DNA of 45,677 nt from Chengkuizengella sediminis (GTDB lineage Bacteria > Bacillota > Bacilli > Paenibacillales > KCTC-33759). Below, piece after piece: positions 38,135-44,880 of this stretch (the first letter of the stretch is position 1; each line of letters begins with the position of its first letter). The notes below the pieces were generated by a model. It was not told the DNA's origin, did no database searches, and saw only the letters and a list, made by a program, of their open reading frames with translations. Position numbers and translations under genes: made by a program. The DNA lies in contig NZ_SIJC01000019.1 of the NCBI RefSeq assembly GCF_010078385.1, positions 1 to 45,677 on the forward strand. The letters run 5' to 3'.

Positions 38135-38258
38135 TACAAATGCAAACTTACCATCAGAAGAATTTGAGAGATTGAGAGAAATAGAGAAGAAATACAGGGA
38201 ATTAGAGTTCGATATATGTGTGTTGGTTGTGAGTATGATGTTGAATCTAACAAAGTGA
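38127..38258 (+). CDS. Small overlapping frame, possibly frameshifted gene part 1
   Basis: 43 codons from TTG 38127 (NLPSEEFERLREIEKKYRELEFDI...) with GGAAGGAGTGAAAGAGG upstream. The helical part ends where the next frame (38216-38374) starts, so the two may be one broken gene. Confidence 0.4.
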   Translation: MVDTNANLPSEEFERLREIEKKYRELEFDICVLVVSMMLNLTK

Positions 38259-38374
38259 TTAACATTGATATAGAAAAATTTAAAACAATTTGGCTTAAAC
38301 ATACTGGAGAATTTGTTTATAAAGGGACAAAGATTAGATACAGAAGAGGAAAAGAAATTGTGAAAGAGGTTTAA
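38216..38374 (+). CDS. Small CxxC protein, possibly part 2 of a frameshifted gene
   Basis: 52 residues: MCVGCEYDVESNKVIN then FKTIWLKHTGEFVYKGTKIRYRRG. The N-terminal CxxC could bind metal. No ribosome binding site of its own; it overlaps the preceding frame by 43 bases, suggesting a single gene with a frameshift near 38215. Confidence 0.4.
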   Translation: MCVGCEYDVESNKVINIDIEKFKTIWLKHTGEFVYKGTKIRYRRGKEIVKEV

Positions 38375-38445
38375 ATGGAAATTACCCTCGGTAGTTGGTG
38401 GACTAACCGAGGGTAAGAATAAGTGTTCATTGGGGGTGAAAAAAA

Positions 38446-38916
38446 ATGATAGAGTTATTTCCAAGTATCACTGAACAAGATAAAGAACAAACGAAATTTT
38501 ACCTAAAAAAATACCCTGATATGAAAATCTTGATGAAGGACTATGAAAAACATGCTGTAGATTTGTATGAAACGGACGTTGAGGGTGAGACAGCAAAGAA
38601 GGAAAGTAATGAGGAATACTATTCAAACAAGACTGCTAACACTGTAGTTTTTGACGAGAAAAGACGGTTAATATACTTGGAATATAAAATACTCACTGAA
38701 GCCATTGAAAGGGCTGTAACCTTGATTATAGACGAAGAAGAACGGAAAGCAATGTACTATAGACATTTAAGAGGATACAGCTACAAGGAAACTATGAATT
38801 TCATGCCATACTCTGTAAGTTCAAAAACATTTGATCGGAGATTAACAGAAGGGTTATGTTCAGTAACAAACACATTGAAGCTTTGGGGAGTATTAGAAAG
38901 AGAGTGGAAATATTGA
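38446..38916 (+). CDS. ArpU-family phage transcriptional regulator
   Basis: 156 residues resembling ArpU/RinA-like proteins that switch on late phage genes. The C-terminal half looks like sigma-70 region 4: DEEERKAMYYRHLRGYSYKE (helix-turn-helix scaffold) and SSKTFDRRL (recognition helix). In phages it sits directly before the terminase genes. Here terS lies 1.7 kb further on because two spore-type cassettes intervene. The stop codon is inside a TTGACGGT direct repeat. Confidence 0.7.
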   Translation: MIELFPSITEQDKEQTKFYLKKYPDMKILMKDYEKHAVDLYETDVEGETAKKESNEEYYSNKTANTVVFDEKRRLIYLEYKILTEAIERAVTLIIDEEERKAMYYRHLRGYSYKETMNFMPYSVSSKTFDRRLTEGLCSVTNTLKLWGVLEREWKY

Positions 38917-38933
38917 CGGTAAATTGACGGTTA
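38912..38933 (+). promoter_or_regulatory. TTGACGGT direct repeat after the ArpU-like gene
   Basis: TTGACGGTAAA followed by TTGACGGTTAA at an 11-base period, overlapping the stop codon. Such tandem sites at this spot in Firmicute phages are plausible binding sites for the late regulator; binding itself is inferred. Confidence 0.45.
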
Positions 38934-38965
38934 ATCCATAGTATTATTATATTATGAGATATAAA

Positions 38966-38995
38966 GGAAGGGCGCACATAAGCTCTCTTTTTTGT
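38966..38995 (+). terminator. Cassette-type terminator after the ArpU-like gene
   Basis: AAGGGCGCACATAAGCTCTCTTTTTT, the same motif as after paralogues B, C and D. It suggests the cassette terminators derive from this phage sequence or that a cassette was lost here. Confidence 0.5.
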
Positions 38996-39015
38996 TTGAA
39001 TGTCTACAGACATCA

Positions 39016-39049
39016 GTCCAAGCAACTTCTTTAGATTGTTCATAAGATA
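39016..39049 (+). promoter_or_regulatory. Dispersed sigma-K-type promoter 5
   Basis: GTCCAA (39016-39021), 19 bases, CATAAGATA (39041-39049), 39 bases before ATG 39088. Confidence 0.75.
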
Positions 39050-39087
39050 GGATAAACGGATAATTTAAGAAGTTGGGAGGTAAGTTT

Positions 39088-39567
39088 ATGGGACTAAAAA
39101 AGGGACCTTTTATAGTAGCTGATACGGTTTCAGTTTTGGATGCATATGATGTTAATGCTGGTGCAATTCTCCTTCCTAGCACTATACCTCCAACGCCTTT
39201 AGTTGTAGCTACCGTCGATGTATGTGTTAAACATCCACAGAATATACAAGTTTCATTAGATACAATGGCTCAAATTGCTGTAACTGCGGCAGGTGGGGAT
39301 GTATCTGCAACTTTTGAAGTGACATATGAAATCTTGCGTAATGGAGAGGTCATTGCAACGATCAATGATGAAATGGACTACGTACCTACTTCTACAACAC
39401 CTCCAGGTAGACATACAAACTTTCCAAACTTTCCTTTAGTGGATAATAATCCAAGTGCTGGAATCAATACGTATGATCTCAGGTGTACAAGGGTTACACC
39501 AGATGAGAATATACAACTTTTGTTTATTGCATCCAGGAGCATAAAAGCAACAGTAATAACATTATAG
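39088..39567 (+). CDS. Beta-rich spore-type paralogue C, unknown function
   Basis: 159 residues, paralogue of the genes at 34814 and 39735. All conserved blocks are present (MGLKKGPFIVA, VATVDVCVK, TMAQIAV, FEVTYEILRNGEVIATINDEMDY, HTNFPNFP, NPSAGINTY, ASRSIKATV). It differs in two loops, after VSVLDAYD (extra LLPSTIPPTP) and before HTNF (TSTTPPG), where the family varies. Adds a second cysteine (RCTRV). GGGAGGTAAG precedes the ATG. Its own promoter and terminator make it a self-contained unit. Confidence 0.75.
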   Translation: MGLKKGPFIVADTVSVLDAYDVNAGAILLPSTIPPTPLVVATVDVCVKHPQNIQVSLDTMAQIAVTAAGGDVSATFEVTYEILRNGEVIATINDEMDYVPTSTTPPGRHTNFPNFPLVDNNPSAGINTYDLRCTRVTPDENIQLLFIASRSIKATVITL

Positions 39568-39610
39568 ATCTCAGCTTGAAAATAAAATTTTATGATTAAA
39601 CGGTTAACAG

Positions 39611-39636
39611 AAGGGCGCACATAAGCGCTCTTTTTC
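39611..39636 (+). terminator. Cassette terminator of paralogue C
   Basis: GGGCGC (39613-39618) with GCGCTC (39625-39630), then TTTTT. Confidence 0.7.
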
Positions 39637-39657
39637 CATTCCAGCCCATAGATAAGA

Positions 39658-39691
39658 GTCCAAGCAACTACATTAGATTGTTCATAAGATA
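39658..39691 (+). promoter_or_regulatory. Dispersed sigma-K-type promoter 6
   Basis: GTCCAA (39658-39663), 19 bases, CATAAGATA (39683-39691), 43 bases before ATG 39735. Confidence 0.75.
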
Positions 39692-39734
39692 GTGTGAAAT
39701 GATATTTTAATTTAAGAAGTTGGGAGGTAAGTTT

Positions 39735-40196
39735 ATGGGATTAAAGAAAGGTCCTTTTGTCGTAGCCCAGACGTTTTCAGTATTAGATCCGTATGATCCA
39801 GCGTCTGAAAATATAATCGTGCTTCCTGATGATGGTGATTTTGAAATTGTAGCTACTGTCGATGTATGTGTTAAACAGCCACAGAAAACACAAGTATCAC
39901 TGGATTCAATGGCTCAAATTGCTATACTGGCGTTTGAGAATCCTGTAACTTTTGAAGTGAGATATGAAATCATGCGAAATGGCACAATCATTGCAACAAT
40001 AAATGACGAAATGGATTATGATAATTCTAATAATACAGAAAGGCATACAAACTTTCCAAATTTTCCTATATTGGATGATAATCCAAGTATTGGAATCAAT
40101 ACGTATGAGCTAAAAGTTACAAGAGTTTCTACATTCTCTGTAGAAGATATCTTTGTTGCATCTCGAAGTCTAAAAGCCACTGTATTTACTTTATAG
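39735..40196 (+). CDS. Beta-rich spore-type paralogue D, unknown function
   Basis: 153 residues, closest to paralogue B (shared FVVAQTFSVLDPYD start and the DDGDFEIVATVDVCVK block). Same block order as the others, ending ASRSLKATVFTL. GGGAGGTAAG precedes the ATG; promoter 6 and a GGGCGC/GCGCTC terminator flank it. Codon use looks like its neighbours. Family function unknown; a spore surface role is inferred from the promoter. Confidence 0.75.
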   Translation: MGLKKGPFVVAQTFSVLDPYDPASENIIVLPDDGDFEIVATVDVCVKQPQKTQVSLDSMAQIAILAFENPVTFEVRYEIMRNGTIIATINDEMDYDNSNNTERHTNFPNFPILDDNPSIGINTYELKVTRVSTFSVEDIFVASRSLKATVFTL

Positions 40197-40232
40197 TTTG
40201 AAAATAAAATTTTATTGTTAAACGGTTAACAT

Positions 40233-40261
40233 TAGGGCGCACATTAAGCGCTCTTTTTTTT
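40233..40261 (+). terminator. Cassette terminator of paralogue D
   Basis: AGGGCGC (40234-40240) with GCGCTCT (40248-40254), then T8. Confidence 0.75.
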
Positions 40262-40387
40262 ATGGGAAAATATCATCCATTGTGCTAGGGGAGGGAAGCA
40301 GGATGATAAAAAATAGTGAAAAAGATTTTTTATGTTAAAATATAATCTGTGAATACAACTAAATAACAACAAGGGAGAATGGACTTA

Positions 40388-40597
40388 ATGTATGGATTAA
40401 TGGGTTTATTTTCATTAGCAACAATAGTCTTTGGTCTAGCGACAAGTGTATTATACATTTATGCGATAGTTAAGGGTTTGGGCTTTATGAAATCAAAAAC
40501 TGATAATGATCTAAGAGCTAATGAAATTATGGAACGTAATAATCAATTGATAGAGCAGCTACTTGCTGAAAGAAATGAGAAAAAAGAAAATAATTAA
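40388..40597 (+). CDS. Small membrane protein with coiled-coil tail
   Basis: 69 residues: one or two N-terminal hydrophobic segments (LMGLFSLATIVFGLATSVLYIYAIV) and a charged helical tail (NEIMERNNQLIEQLLAERNEKKE). ATG 40388 is preferred because AAGGGAGA lies 9 bases upstream; an in-frame ATG at 40379 abuts it. Function unknown. A terminator follows at once, so it is monocistronic. Confidence 0.6.
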   Translation: MYGLMGLFSLATIVFGLATSVLYIYAIVKGLGFMKSKTDNDLRANEIMERNNQLIEQLLAERNEKKENN

Positions 40598-40605
40598 TTC
40601 AAGGT

Positions 40606-40630
40606 AAGCACTCATAGTAGTGCTTTTTAT
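40606..40630 (+). terminator. Terminator after the small membrane protein
   Basis: AAGCACT (40606-40612) pairs with AGTGCTT (40619-40625), then TTTATT. Confidence 0.75.
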
Positions 40631-40673
40631 TATGCATATAATTAATTATGGAGGTGTGAGGTGATGCCTTGAT

Positions 40674-41640
40674 ATGAACTGGGATAAAATAAGAAAGGAA
40701 TACGAATCAACCTACATTACGTTAAAGGATCTGGCTACCAAGCATGGTCTTAAACTTGGAACATTAAAGAGTAGAAAGAGCAGAGAAAAGTGGAAGAAGG
40801 ATGCAACCTTAAATAAAAAGGATGCAAAAAAGGTTGCAAAGGATGCAACCGAGAAAACGAAATCAAATGAAGTAGTAAAGAGCCTTATTGAATCGGACGA
40901 ATTAACCGATAAACAAAGGCTTTTTTGTATTTACTATGTAAAAACCTTCAATGCAACCCAATCTGCTATTAACGCAGGTTATGCTGCTGATAGAGCACAT
41001 GTTACAGGGAGTGAGTTGTAAGAAACCGTAAGTTTCACAAGAAATTAAACACTTAAAAGGAGCTATGGCTCAAGAAGTATTTTTAGATGCCATGGATGTC
41101 TTGAATAAATACATCAAAATTGCCTTTGCTGACATTACAGACTTTATTACTTTCTTTAGAAAAGACATCGTTACAGGAGAGGTTGAAGCACTGCTAAATT
41201 CAGATTTAAGTGTGAAGGATATCATTCCTATGTTGAAATCTTCTAACGAGGTTTATTTCAAAGATATGGATCAAGTCGATGGCTCAATGATCAGTGAAGT
41301 AAAGAAAAGCAAGGATGGTATTTCAATTAAACTTCACGACAAAATAATGGAAGCTTTGATTAGTGACACAGATAATACAAATTTTCTTTCAGAAGAACCA
41401 ATGTGGAGTGATTTTGCTAAGATATTATACGCAAGTGTATGTATGAAATTTGGATTTCTAAAAGAATATATGATGATATGCCATTTATTGATACCCCCCC
41501 ACCTCTTAATTAAAGGGGTATTTTTTATAGACCGTGCTGCCTACCCAATTTACACACAGACCTTAAATTTTGAAATTGATTGGAGGTTTTTTGAATTGAT
41601 ACAAAAAGTGAAATTTATAAGAAAGAATACGAGAAATTAA
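40674..41640 (+). pseudogene. Phage terminase small subunit (PBSX XtmA-like), frameshifted
   Basis: DNA-packaging recognition subunit, now broken. Codons from ATG 40674 give the N-terminal helix-turn-helix (TLKDLATKHGLKLGTLKSRK) and the LTDKQRLFCIYYVKTFNATQSAINAGY block, ending at TAA 41019. Two single-base losses (near 41019 and 41031) restore the frame RNRK, VSQEIKHLKGAMAQEVFLDA and onward to KIAFADITDFITF and VKKSKDGISIKLHDK. After about 41350 the sequence no longer resembles terS. The frame then runs through a terminator hairpin. Non-functional. Confidence 0.75.
41492..41527 (+). terminator. Terminator inside the terS remnant
   Basis: ATACCCC...GGGGTAT around about 20 bases, followed by TTTTTTAT. 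Its presence inside an open frame supports decay of that frame. Confidence 0.65.
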
Positions 41641-41924
41641 TCGAGATATTCAAAGAAGTAGAAGAGTCAAAGAGGAAGCTAGTAGAAGGATTAATTGATG
41701 ATGCTGCCTATCTTAAAGCTGAAAATACTGTGCTTAAAGAGGTGTTACTACAAACAGGTATGGTTAAAGTTCACCCTGAATGTCCAGAACTACAAAAACC
41801 TGTAGAAGCAGCTAAACAATACAGGCAAAATATTAATAGTTATGCTGTAGCAATCAAAACACTGAAAGGGGTCTTTCAAAAGAACATTGTAGATGAGGAC
41901 GATGATATGGATGAGTTTGAATGA
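41595..41924 (+). CDS. P27-type small terminase-like protein with apparent ATT start
   Basis: 109 residues resembling P27-family small terminase or adjacent phage proteins (EYEKLIEIFKEVEESKRKL, ENTVLKEVLLQTGMVKVHPE, AAKQYRQNINSYAVAIKTLKGVFQKN) and an acidic tail. A stop (TGA 41592-41594) directly precedes the frame; the only codon at the right distance (8 bases) from a strong GGAGG is ATT 41595. Either a rare ATT start or a mutated ATG. It overlaps the next frame by four bases (ATGA). Confidence 0.6.
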   Translation: MDTKSEIYKKEYEKLIEIFKEVEESKRKLVEGLIDDAAYLKAENTVLKEVLLQTGMVKVHPECPELQKPVEAAKQYRQNINSYAVAIKTLKGVFQKNIVDEDDDMDEFE

Positions 41925-42196
41925 GTGATTATCCTTATAACGTTATTCAGGCTGAGTATGATGGTACTCATTCTTATTTGTTGGAGTATATCAGTAAGTG
42001 TAAATCAGGTAAAATTCTAATTGGCCATGAACTCAAGTTAATGCTGGATAAACTATTGCAACATTTTGAAGATCCTGAAATTAAAGTTGATTTCGAGGAT
42101 GGACATAAGAGAATTAAGTTTATTGAGACAAAATGTAAACACTTTGAAGCACCATTTGCAGGGAAACCTTTTCTATTAACGATGAGGAGCCATTGA
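41921..42196 (+). pseudogene. Phage terminase large subunit, N-terminal fragment
   Basis: 91 residues resembling only the first part of large terminases of the P27-associated type (HSYLLEYISKCKSGKILIGHELKLML, RIKFIETKCKHFEAPFAGKPFLL). Full proteins exceed 500 residues and carry the ATPase and nuclease motifs, which are absent here; the frame ends shortly after KPFLL and runs into a terminator. It confirms that packaging is lost. Confidence 0.7.
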
Positions 42197-42217
42197 CTGT
42201 ATTGGTTCTTTTTTTAT
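42185..42217 (+). terminator. Terminator at the end of the terL fragment
   Basis: AGGAGCCA and TGGTTCTT pair with wobbles around a 10-base loop, followed by T6. Confidence 0.6.
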
Positions 42218-42260
42218 GCTTTAATATAGCTGAGCACTAGTAACAAACTTAGGATAAAGC

Positions 42261-42483
42261 ACATTTTTAAACAAGCAAGTCACTTGTCTATACCAAATGA
42301 AGGGTATGAACATAGAATATGTTGGCACCTACTAATTTACTCATAAAATCTCTCTACGGTAACCTCACTATTAAATAGTGGGGTTTAATCTATGAAAAAT
42401 GTGTACTTGCACTAGGGTACTAGTCCAAACAAAGTAGATCCTCTGAACATATTATATATTACATCATATTGGAAGGAGGTTGA
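42261..42483 (+). repeat. About 220-base direct repeat, copy 1 (upstream region of a YjcZ-like gene)
   Basis: Starts at ACATTTTTAAACAAGCAAGT and runs through a CAAGTCACTTG palindrome, the hairpin at 42361-42386 (AACCTCACTA with TAGTGGGGTT), the TGTGTACTTGCACTAG block, promoter 7 and the ribosome binding site. Copy 2 is at 42649-42884. A partial third copy is inverted at about 44849-44985. The internal hairpin may terminate upstream transcription. Confidence 0.8.
42423..42456 (+). promoter_or_regulatory. Dispersed sigma-K-type promoter 7
   Basis: GTCCAA (42423-42428), 19 bases, CATATTATA (42448-42456), 32 bases before ATG 42488. Confidence 0.75.
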
Positions 42484-42487
42484 GCTT

Positions 42488-42634
42488 ATGGGTAAGCATA
42501 ATTCTGCTACAGGTTCTGGTATTGTATTAGTGCTCTTTATACTCCTAGTAATCATACTAATTACTTCAACAAGATCTTCTTCGCTCACAAGGAGATTGGG
42601 CGCACAATGTTTTTGTGATGCCCTATTTGTTTGA
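42488..42634 (+). CDS. YjcZ-like sporulation small protein 2
   Basis: 48 residues: MGKHNSATGSG, then a hydrophobic segment (IVLVLFILLVIILIT) almost identical to paralogue 1, then a tail (RRLGAQCFCDALFV) that is read through a terminator-like hairpin (GGGCGCACAA/TTGTGATGCCC). The tail is therefore probably not original, and the gene may have lost its natural end. GGAAGGAGG upstream. One predicted membrane helix. Confidence 0.65.
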   Translation: MGKHNSATGSGIVLVLFILLVIILITSTRSSSLTRRLGAQCFCDALFV

Positions 42635-42648
42635 ATTGGTATAATAAC

Positions 42649-42884
42649 ACATTTTCAAACAATCAAGTCACTTGTCTATACCAAATGAAAGGTACTAACA
42701 TAGAATATATTACCTCCTAGTAATAGGAGGGTGTGCGCTCATAGAATCTCTCTACGGTGTAAACCTCACTATTTATTAGTGGGGTTTTAATCTATGAAAA
42801 ATGTGTACTTGCACTAGAACACCAGTCCAAACAAAATAGATTTTCTGAACATAGTATATAGTACATCATATAGAAAGGAGGGAT
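42649..42884 (+). repeat. About 230-base direct repeat, copy 2
   Basis: Same order as copy 1: ACATTTTCAAACAATCAAGT, CAAGTCACTTG, hairpin 42761-42788, the TGTGTACTTGCACTAG block, promoter 8 and AGAAAGGAGGG. It differs by small insertions, one of about 15 bases containing a CTCCTAGTAATAGGAG palindrome at 42715-42730. Confidence 0.8.
42825..42858 (+). promoter_or_regulatory. Dispersed sigma-K-type promoter 8
   Basis: GTCCAA (42825-42830), 19 bases, CATAGTATA (42850-42858), 33 bases before ATG 42891. Confidence 0.75.
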
Positions 42885-42890
42885 GATTCT

Positions 42891-43160
42891 ATGGCATCTA
42901 AAAAAGCATCCAAAAAAGGATTTAGTAGAATAGCTGCCATTGCCCTAGTACTCTTTATTCTTCTCGTTATCATATTAGTTGCTGCAAGAGGACGTTCGAG
43001 ATATGGCTCATCAGGGGGTTCAATTGATTTTACAAATCCACAAGATCTATTAGATTTCACTAGAGACCTAGATACATTTAATGAGATGGAGGCATTAGCT
43101 GCAAGAGTTGAAGAATTTCGGCAGGGTACTATACAAAGCCCATTGCAGCAGTTTGTATGA
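42891..43160 (+). CDS. YjcZ-like small protein 3 with C-terminal extension
   Basis: 89 residues. A basic N-terminus (MASKKASKKGFSR), the family hydrophobic segment (IALVLFILLVIILVAA), a RGRSRYGSSGG linker and then a soluble extension (SIDFTNPQDLLDFTRDLDTF, MEALAARVEEFRQGT) not present in the other copies. The extension looks helical and acidic, as if the peptide had gained a binding domain. GAAAGGAGGG precedes the ATG. Promoter 8 lies upstream. Confidence 0.75.
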   Translation: MASKKASKKGFSRIAAIALVLFILLVIILVAARGRSRYGSSGGSIDFTNPQDLLDFTRDLDTFNEMEALAARVEEFRQGTIQSPLQQFV

Positions 43161-43165
43161 TTTAA

Positions 43166-43243
43166 CATAGTATATAGTACATCATATAGAAAGGAGGGAT
43201 TAAGATGAGTGGACACAGTGGTTCTGAACCCTGCTTTAAATAG
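43166..43243 (+). pseudogene. Truncated promoter plus 12-codon YjcZ-like remnant
   Basis: AACATAGTATATAGTACATC up to the GAAAGGAGGG site duplicates the sequence before 42891 but lacks the GTCCAA half. ATG 43205 starts MSGHSGS, identical to the intact gene on the minus strand at 44848, then diverges at 43226 into a terminator (EPCFK, stop 43241). It is the left arm of an inverted repeat around the lysis genes. Confidence 0.75.
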
Positions 43244-43260
43244 GCAGGGTTATTTTTTTT
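43227..43260 (+). terminator. Strong terminator before the lysis cassette
   Basis: AACCCTGC (43227-43234) pairs perfectly with GCAGGGTT (43244-43251), followed by A and T8. Confidence 0.85.
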
Positions 43261-43277
43261 AAGGAGGGTGAGGGAGA

Positions 43278-43391
43278 TTGGAATTAAATATCATTCAATA
43301 TTTTTTAACTCAGGGACCCTTTGCGGTCCTTTTTGTATGGTTGCTTATTTATGTCTTTTTTAGGGGGTGGAGAGATTGGAAGAAATTATGA
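43278..43391 (+). CDS. BhlA/UviB-like holin peptide, short
   Basis: 37 residues from TTG 43278: IIQYFLTQGPFAVLFVWLLIYVFF, the characteristic N-terminal membrane segment of BhlA/UviB-type holins, which permeabilise the membrane. Family members have about 70-90 residues with a charged helical tail; here the frame ends soon after the helix and overlaps the next gene by about 20 bases, so it is truncated or trimmed. GGAGGGTGAGGGAGA precedes the start. Confidence 0.65.
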   Translation: MELNIIQYFLTQGPFAVLFVWLLIYVFFRGWRDWKKL

Positions 43392-43687
43392 GACAAGTCA
43401 ATCGTTTGGATACTGAGCAAGTAGAAATGAAACGTCGTCTTGATAAATTGGAAATTAATGATGAAAGACATGAGGAGGATATAAGGCAATTATACGCACA
43501 TCAAGAAGGAACAAAAGCTTATGTAAATCAGATCCTGCAAAAGTTAGATAGTTTAGAAACAAAATTATTCAATGCTTTATCAAACACCACAGCAAACAAT
43601 CTTAAAGAACGTCAAGGCTGGATGGAGCTTTTTAAATATGTGATCACTGCCACGATTGGTGCGGTGATCTTCTATTTATTTCAGTGA
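43376..43687 (+). CDS. xhlA: XhlA-like hemolysin/holin-associated protein
   Basis: About 103 residues. A long amphipathic coiled coil (RLDTEQVEMKRRLDKLE, ILQKLDSLETKLFNAL) ends in one C-terminal membrane segment (FKYVITATIGAVIFYLF), the layout of XhlA in PBSX-type lysis cassettes. TTG 43376 is preferred because AGGGGGTGG is 7-8 bases upstream; in-frame GTG 43367 sits inside that site. It lies between the BhlA peptide and the amidase. Confidence 0.7.
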   Translation: MEEIMRQVNRLDTEQVEMKRRLDKLEINDERHEEDIRQLYAHQEGTKAYVNQILQKLDSLETKLFNALSNTTANNLKERQGWMELFKYVITATIGAVIFYLFQ

Positions 43688-43708
43688 ATTTAGAAAGGAA
43701 GTGATAGC

Positions 43709-44368
43709 GTGATAGCTCCTAATATAACTGATCTAAGAGGAAAACTACCAGAACATAAAATAAAGAAATATAAAAAACGTAGATTAGAAGATATTCGTTC
43801 CATCGGGATTCATCATTCACTTACCCTCACTGGAAGTGCTGAATCTTTTGCAAGGTATCATGTAGGTAATAACAACTGGCCAGGGATTGCCTACCCTTAT
43901 GTCATTGACCATGACGGTAGAATCTATTGGTGTTGGGATCACGATGTGATTACTTATCATGTTGGCAACTCCAACAAACATGCTTTAGGAATCTGCATGG
44001 TTGGCGACTTTAGAAAACAGTTACCTACTAAAAAACAATATCAATCATCATTATGGTTAGTAGATTATTTGAAAAGGCAACTTCCAAATGTTACACAGAT
44101 TAAAGGACATTCTGAGTATCTAGGATATAGTTGGAAGTCTTGTCCTGTAATTGATATGAACAAGTTTAGGAGTGATGTAGAAATGAGTAATCAAGCAAAA
44201 ACAAAATTCAAAGACGTACCTAATAACTATTGGGCTGTTACGGCTATAGAAAATATAGCTGAACAAGGGTTAATGATAGGTTTTGAAGACGATACATTCA
44301 GACCAACAGAGCCAGTTACTAGAGAACAGTTAGCCGTTATATTAACTAGATTGAAAGGGGAAAATTAA
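43709..44368 (+). CDS. N-acetylmuramoyl-L-alanine amidase with SLH domain
   Basis: Endolysin of 219 residues that cuts the bond between muramic acid and the stem peptide. Amidase_2 domain (about 25-150): GIHHSLT with zinc ligand His35 or His36, YPYVIDHDGRIYWCW, HALGICMVGDF, His134 (KGHSEY) and Cys145 (KSCP). One S-layer homology domain at about 167-217 (FKDVPNNYWAVTAIENIAEQ...GFEDDTFRPTEPVTREQLAVIL) would hold it on secondary wall polymers. GTG start with GGAAGTGAT upstream. Two bases separate it from the holin gene. The single SLH module is unusual; three are the norm in surface proteins. Confidence 0.88.
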   Translation: MIAPNITDLRGKLPEHKIKKYKKRRLEDIRSIGIHHSLTLTGSAESFARYHVGNNNWPGIAYPYVIDHDGRIYWCWDHDVITYHVGNSNKHALGICMVGDFRKQLPTKKQYQSSLWLVDYLKRQLPNVTQIKGHSEYLGYSWKSCPVIDMNKFRSDVEMSNQAKTKFKDVPNNYWAVTAIENIAEQGLMIGFEDDTFRPTEPVTREQLAVILTRLKGEN

Positions 44369-44370
44369 TT

Positions 44371-44610
44371 ATGGATTTTCAAGTATACGATATTGCAATC
44401 GTACCGATTATAGTCGCTTTAGTTCACTTAGCAAAACAATTAGGGTTAGGGGCTAAATTTCAACCAGTTTTATCCTTGGTATTAGGGGTAGCAACTGGTA
44501 TTTTTTATGTGGCTCCTGGTGATCCAAAGCAAGCTATTTTAGTTGGTATTGTAATGGGATTAGCTGCTAGTGGATTATGGAGTGGTGTGAAAAATACAGT
44601 AGAGAAGTGA
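44371..44610 (+). CDS. Phage holin-like membrane protein
   Basis: 79 residues with two or three hydrophobic segments (IAIVPIIVALVHLAKQLG, PVLSLVLGVATGIFYVA, AILVGIVMGLAASGLW), resembling small phage holins found next to amidases in Bacillales prophages. It would allow the endolysin to reach the wall. A ribosome binding site (AAAGGGGAAA) lies within the end of the amidase gene. Last gene of the cassette. Confidence 0.7.
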   Translation: MDFQVYDIAIVPIIVALVHLAKQLGLGAKFQPVLSLVLGVATGIFYVAPGDPKQAILVGIVMGLAASGLWSGVKNTVEK

Positions 44611-44616
44611 ATAGAT

Positions 44617-44646
44617 CCCCACTGGCTCATAGTGTAGCTGGTGGGG
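44617..44646. terminator. Hairpin between the holin gene and the minus-strand YjcZ-like gene
   Basis: CCCCAC (44617-44622) pairs with GTGGGG (44641-44646), with GC pairs inside. No T tract on +, so it is a weak terminator candidate. Confidence 0.4.
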
Positions 44647-44701
44647 GGTATCAAATATTTATATAAAAATTAATACAAAATTAAAGTACCCAAAAACTTT
44701 A

Positions 44702-44848
44702 TCAAAATGCTCGCATCCATAAGTTCTCGAAATTGACACCCTCATTATATCTCGAACCTCCACTTGCAGCTACTAAAATAATAACCAAAAGTATAAATAA
44801 TACCAGTACAATAGCTGCACCAGTAGCAGAACCACTGTGTCCACTCAT
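44702..44848 (-). CDS. YjcZ-like sporulation small protein 4
   Basis: 48 residues on the minus strand: MSGHSGSATGAA, the shared hydrophobic segment (IVLVLFILLVIILVAA) and a tail SGGSRYNEGVNFENLWMRAF. The first seven codons are identical to the remnant at 43205 on the opposite strand. GAAAGGAGGG precedes the ATG, and promoter 9 lies upstream on the minus strand. It is the intact counterpart that closes the inverted repeat around the lysis genes. Confidence 0.75.
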   Translation of the reverse strand: MSGHSGSATGAAIVLVLFILLVIILVAASGGSRYNEGVNFENLWMRAF

Positions 44849-44880
44849 GTTAATCCCTCCTTTCTATATTAGATGTAATA

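Noticed and set aside
42866-43216. Minus-strand frame of 116 codons opposite YjcZ-like gene 3
   Set aside because: Shadow of the repeated coding and promoter sequence on the + strand.
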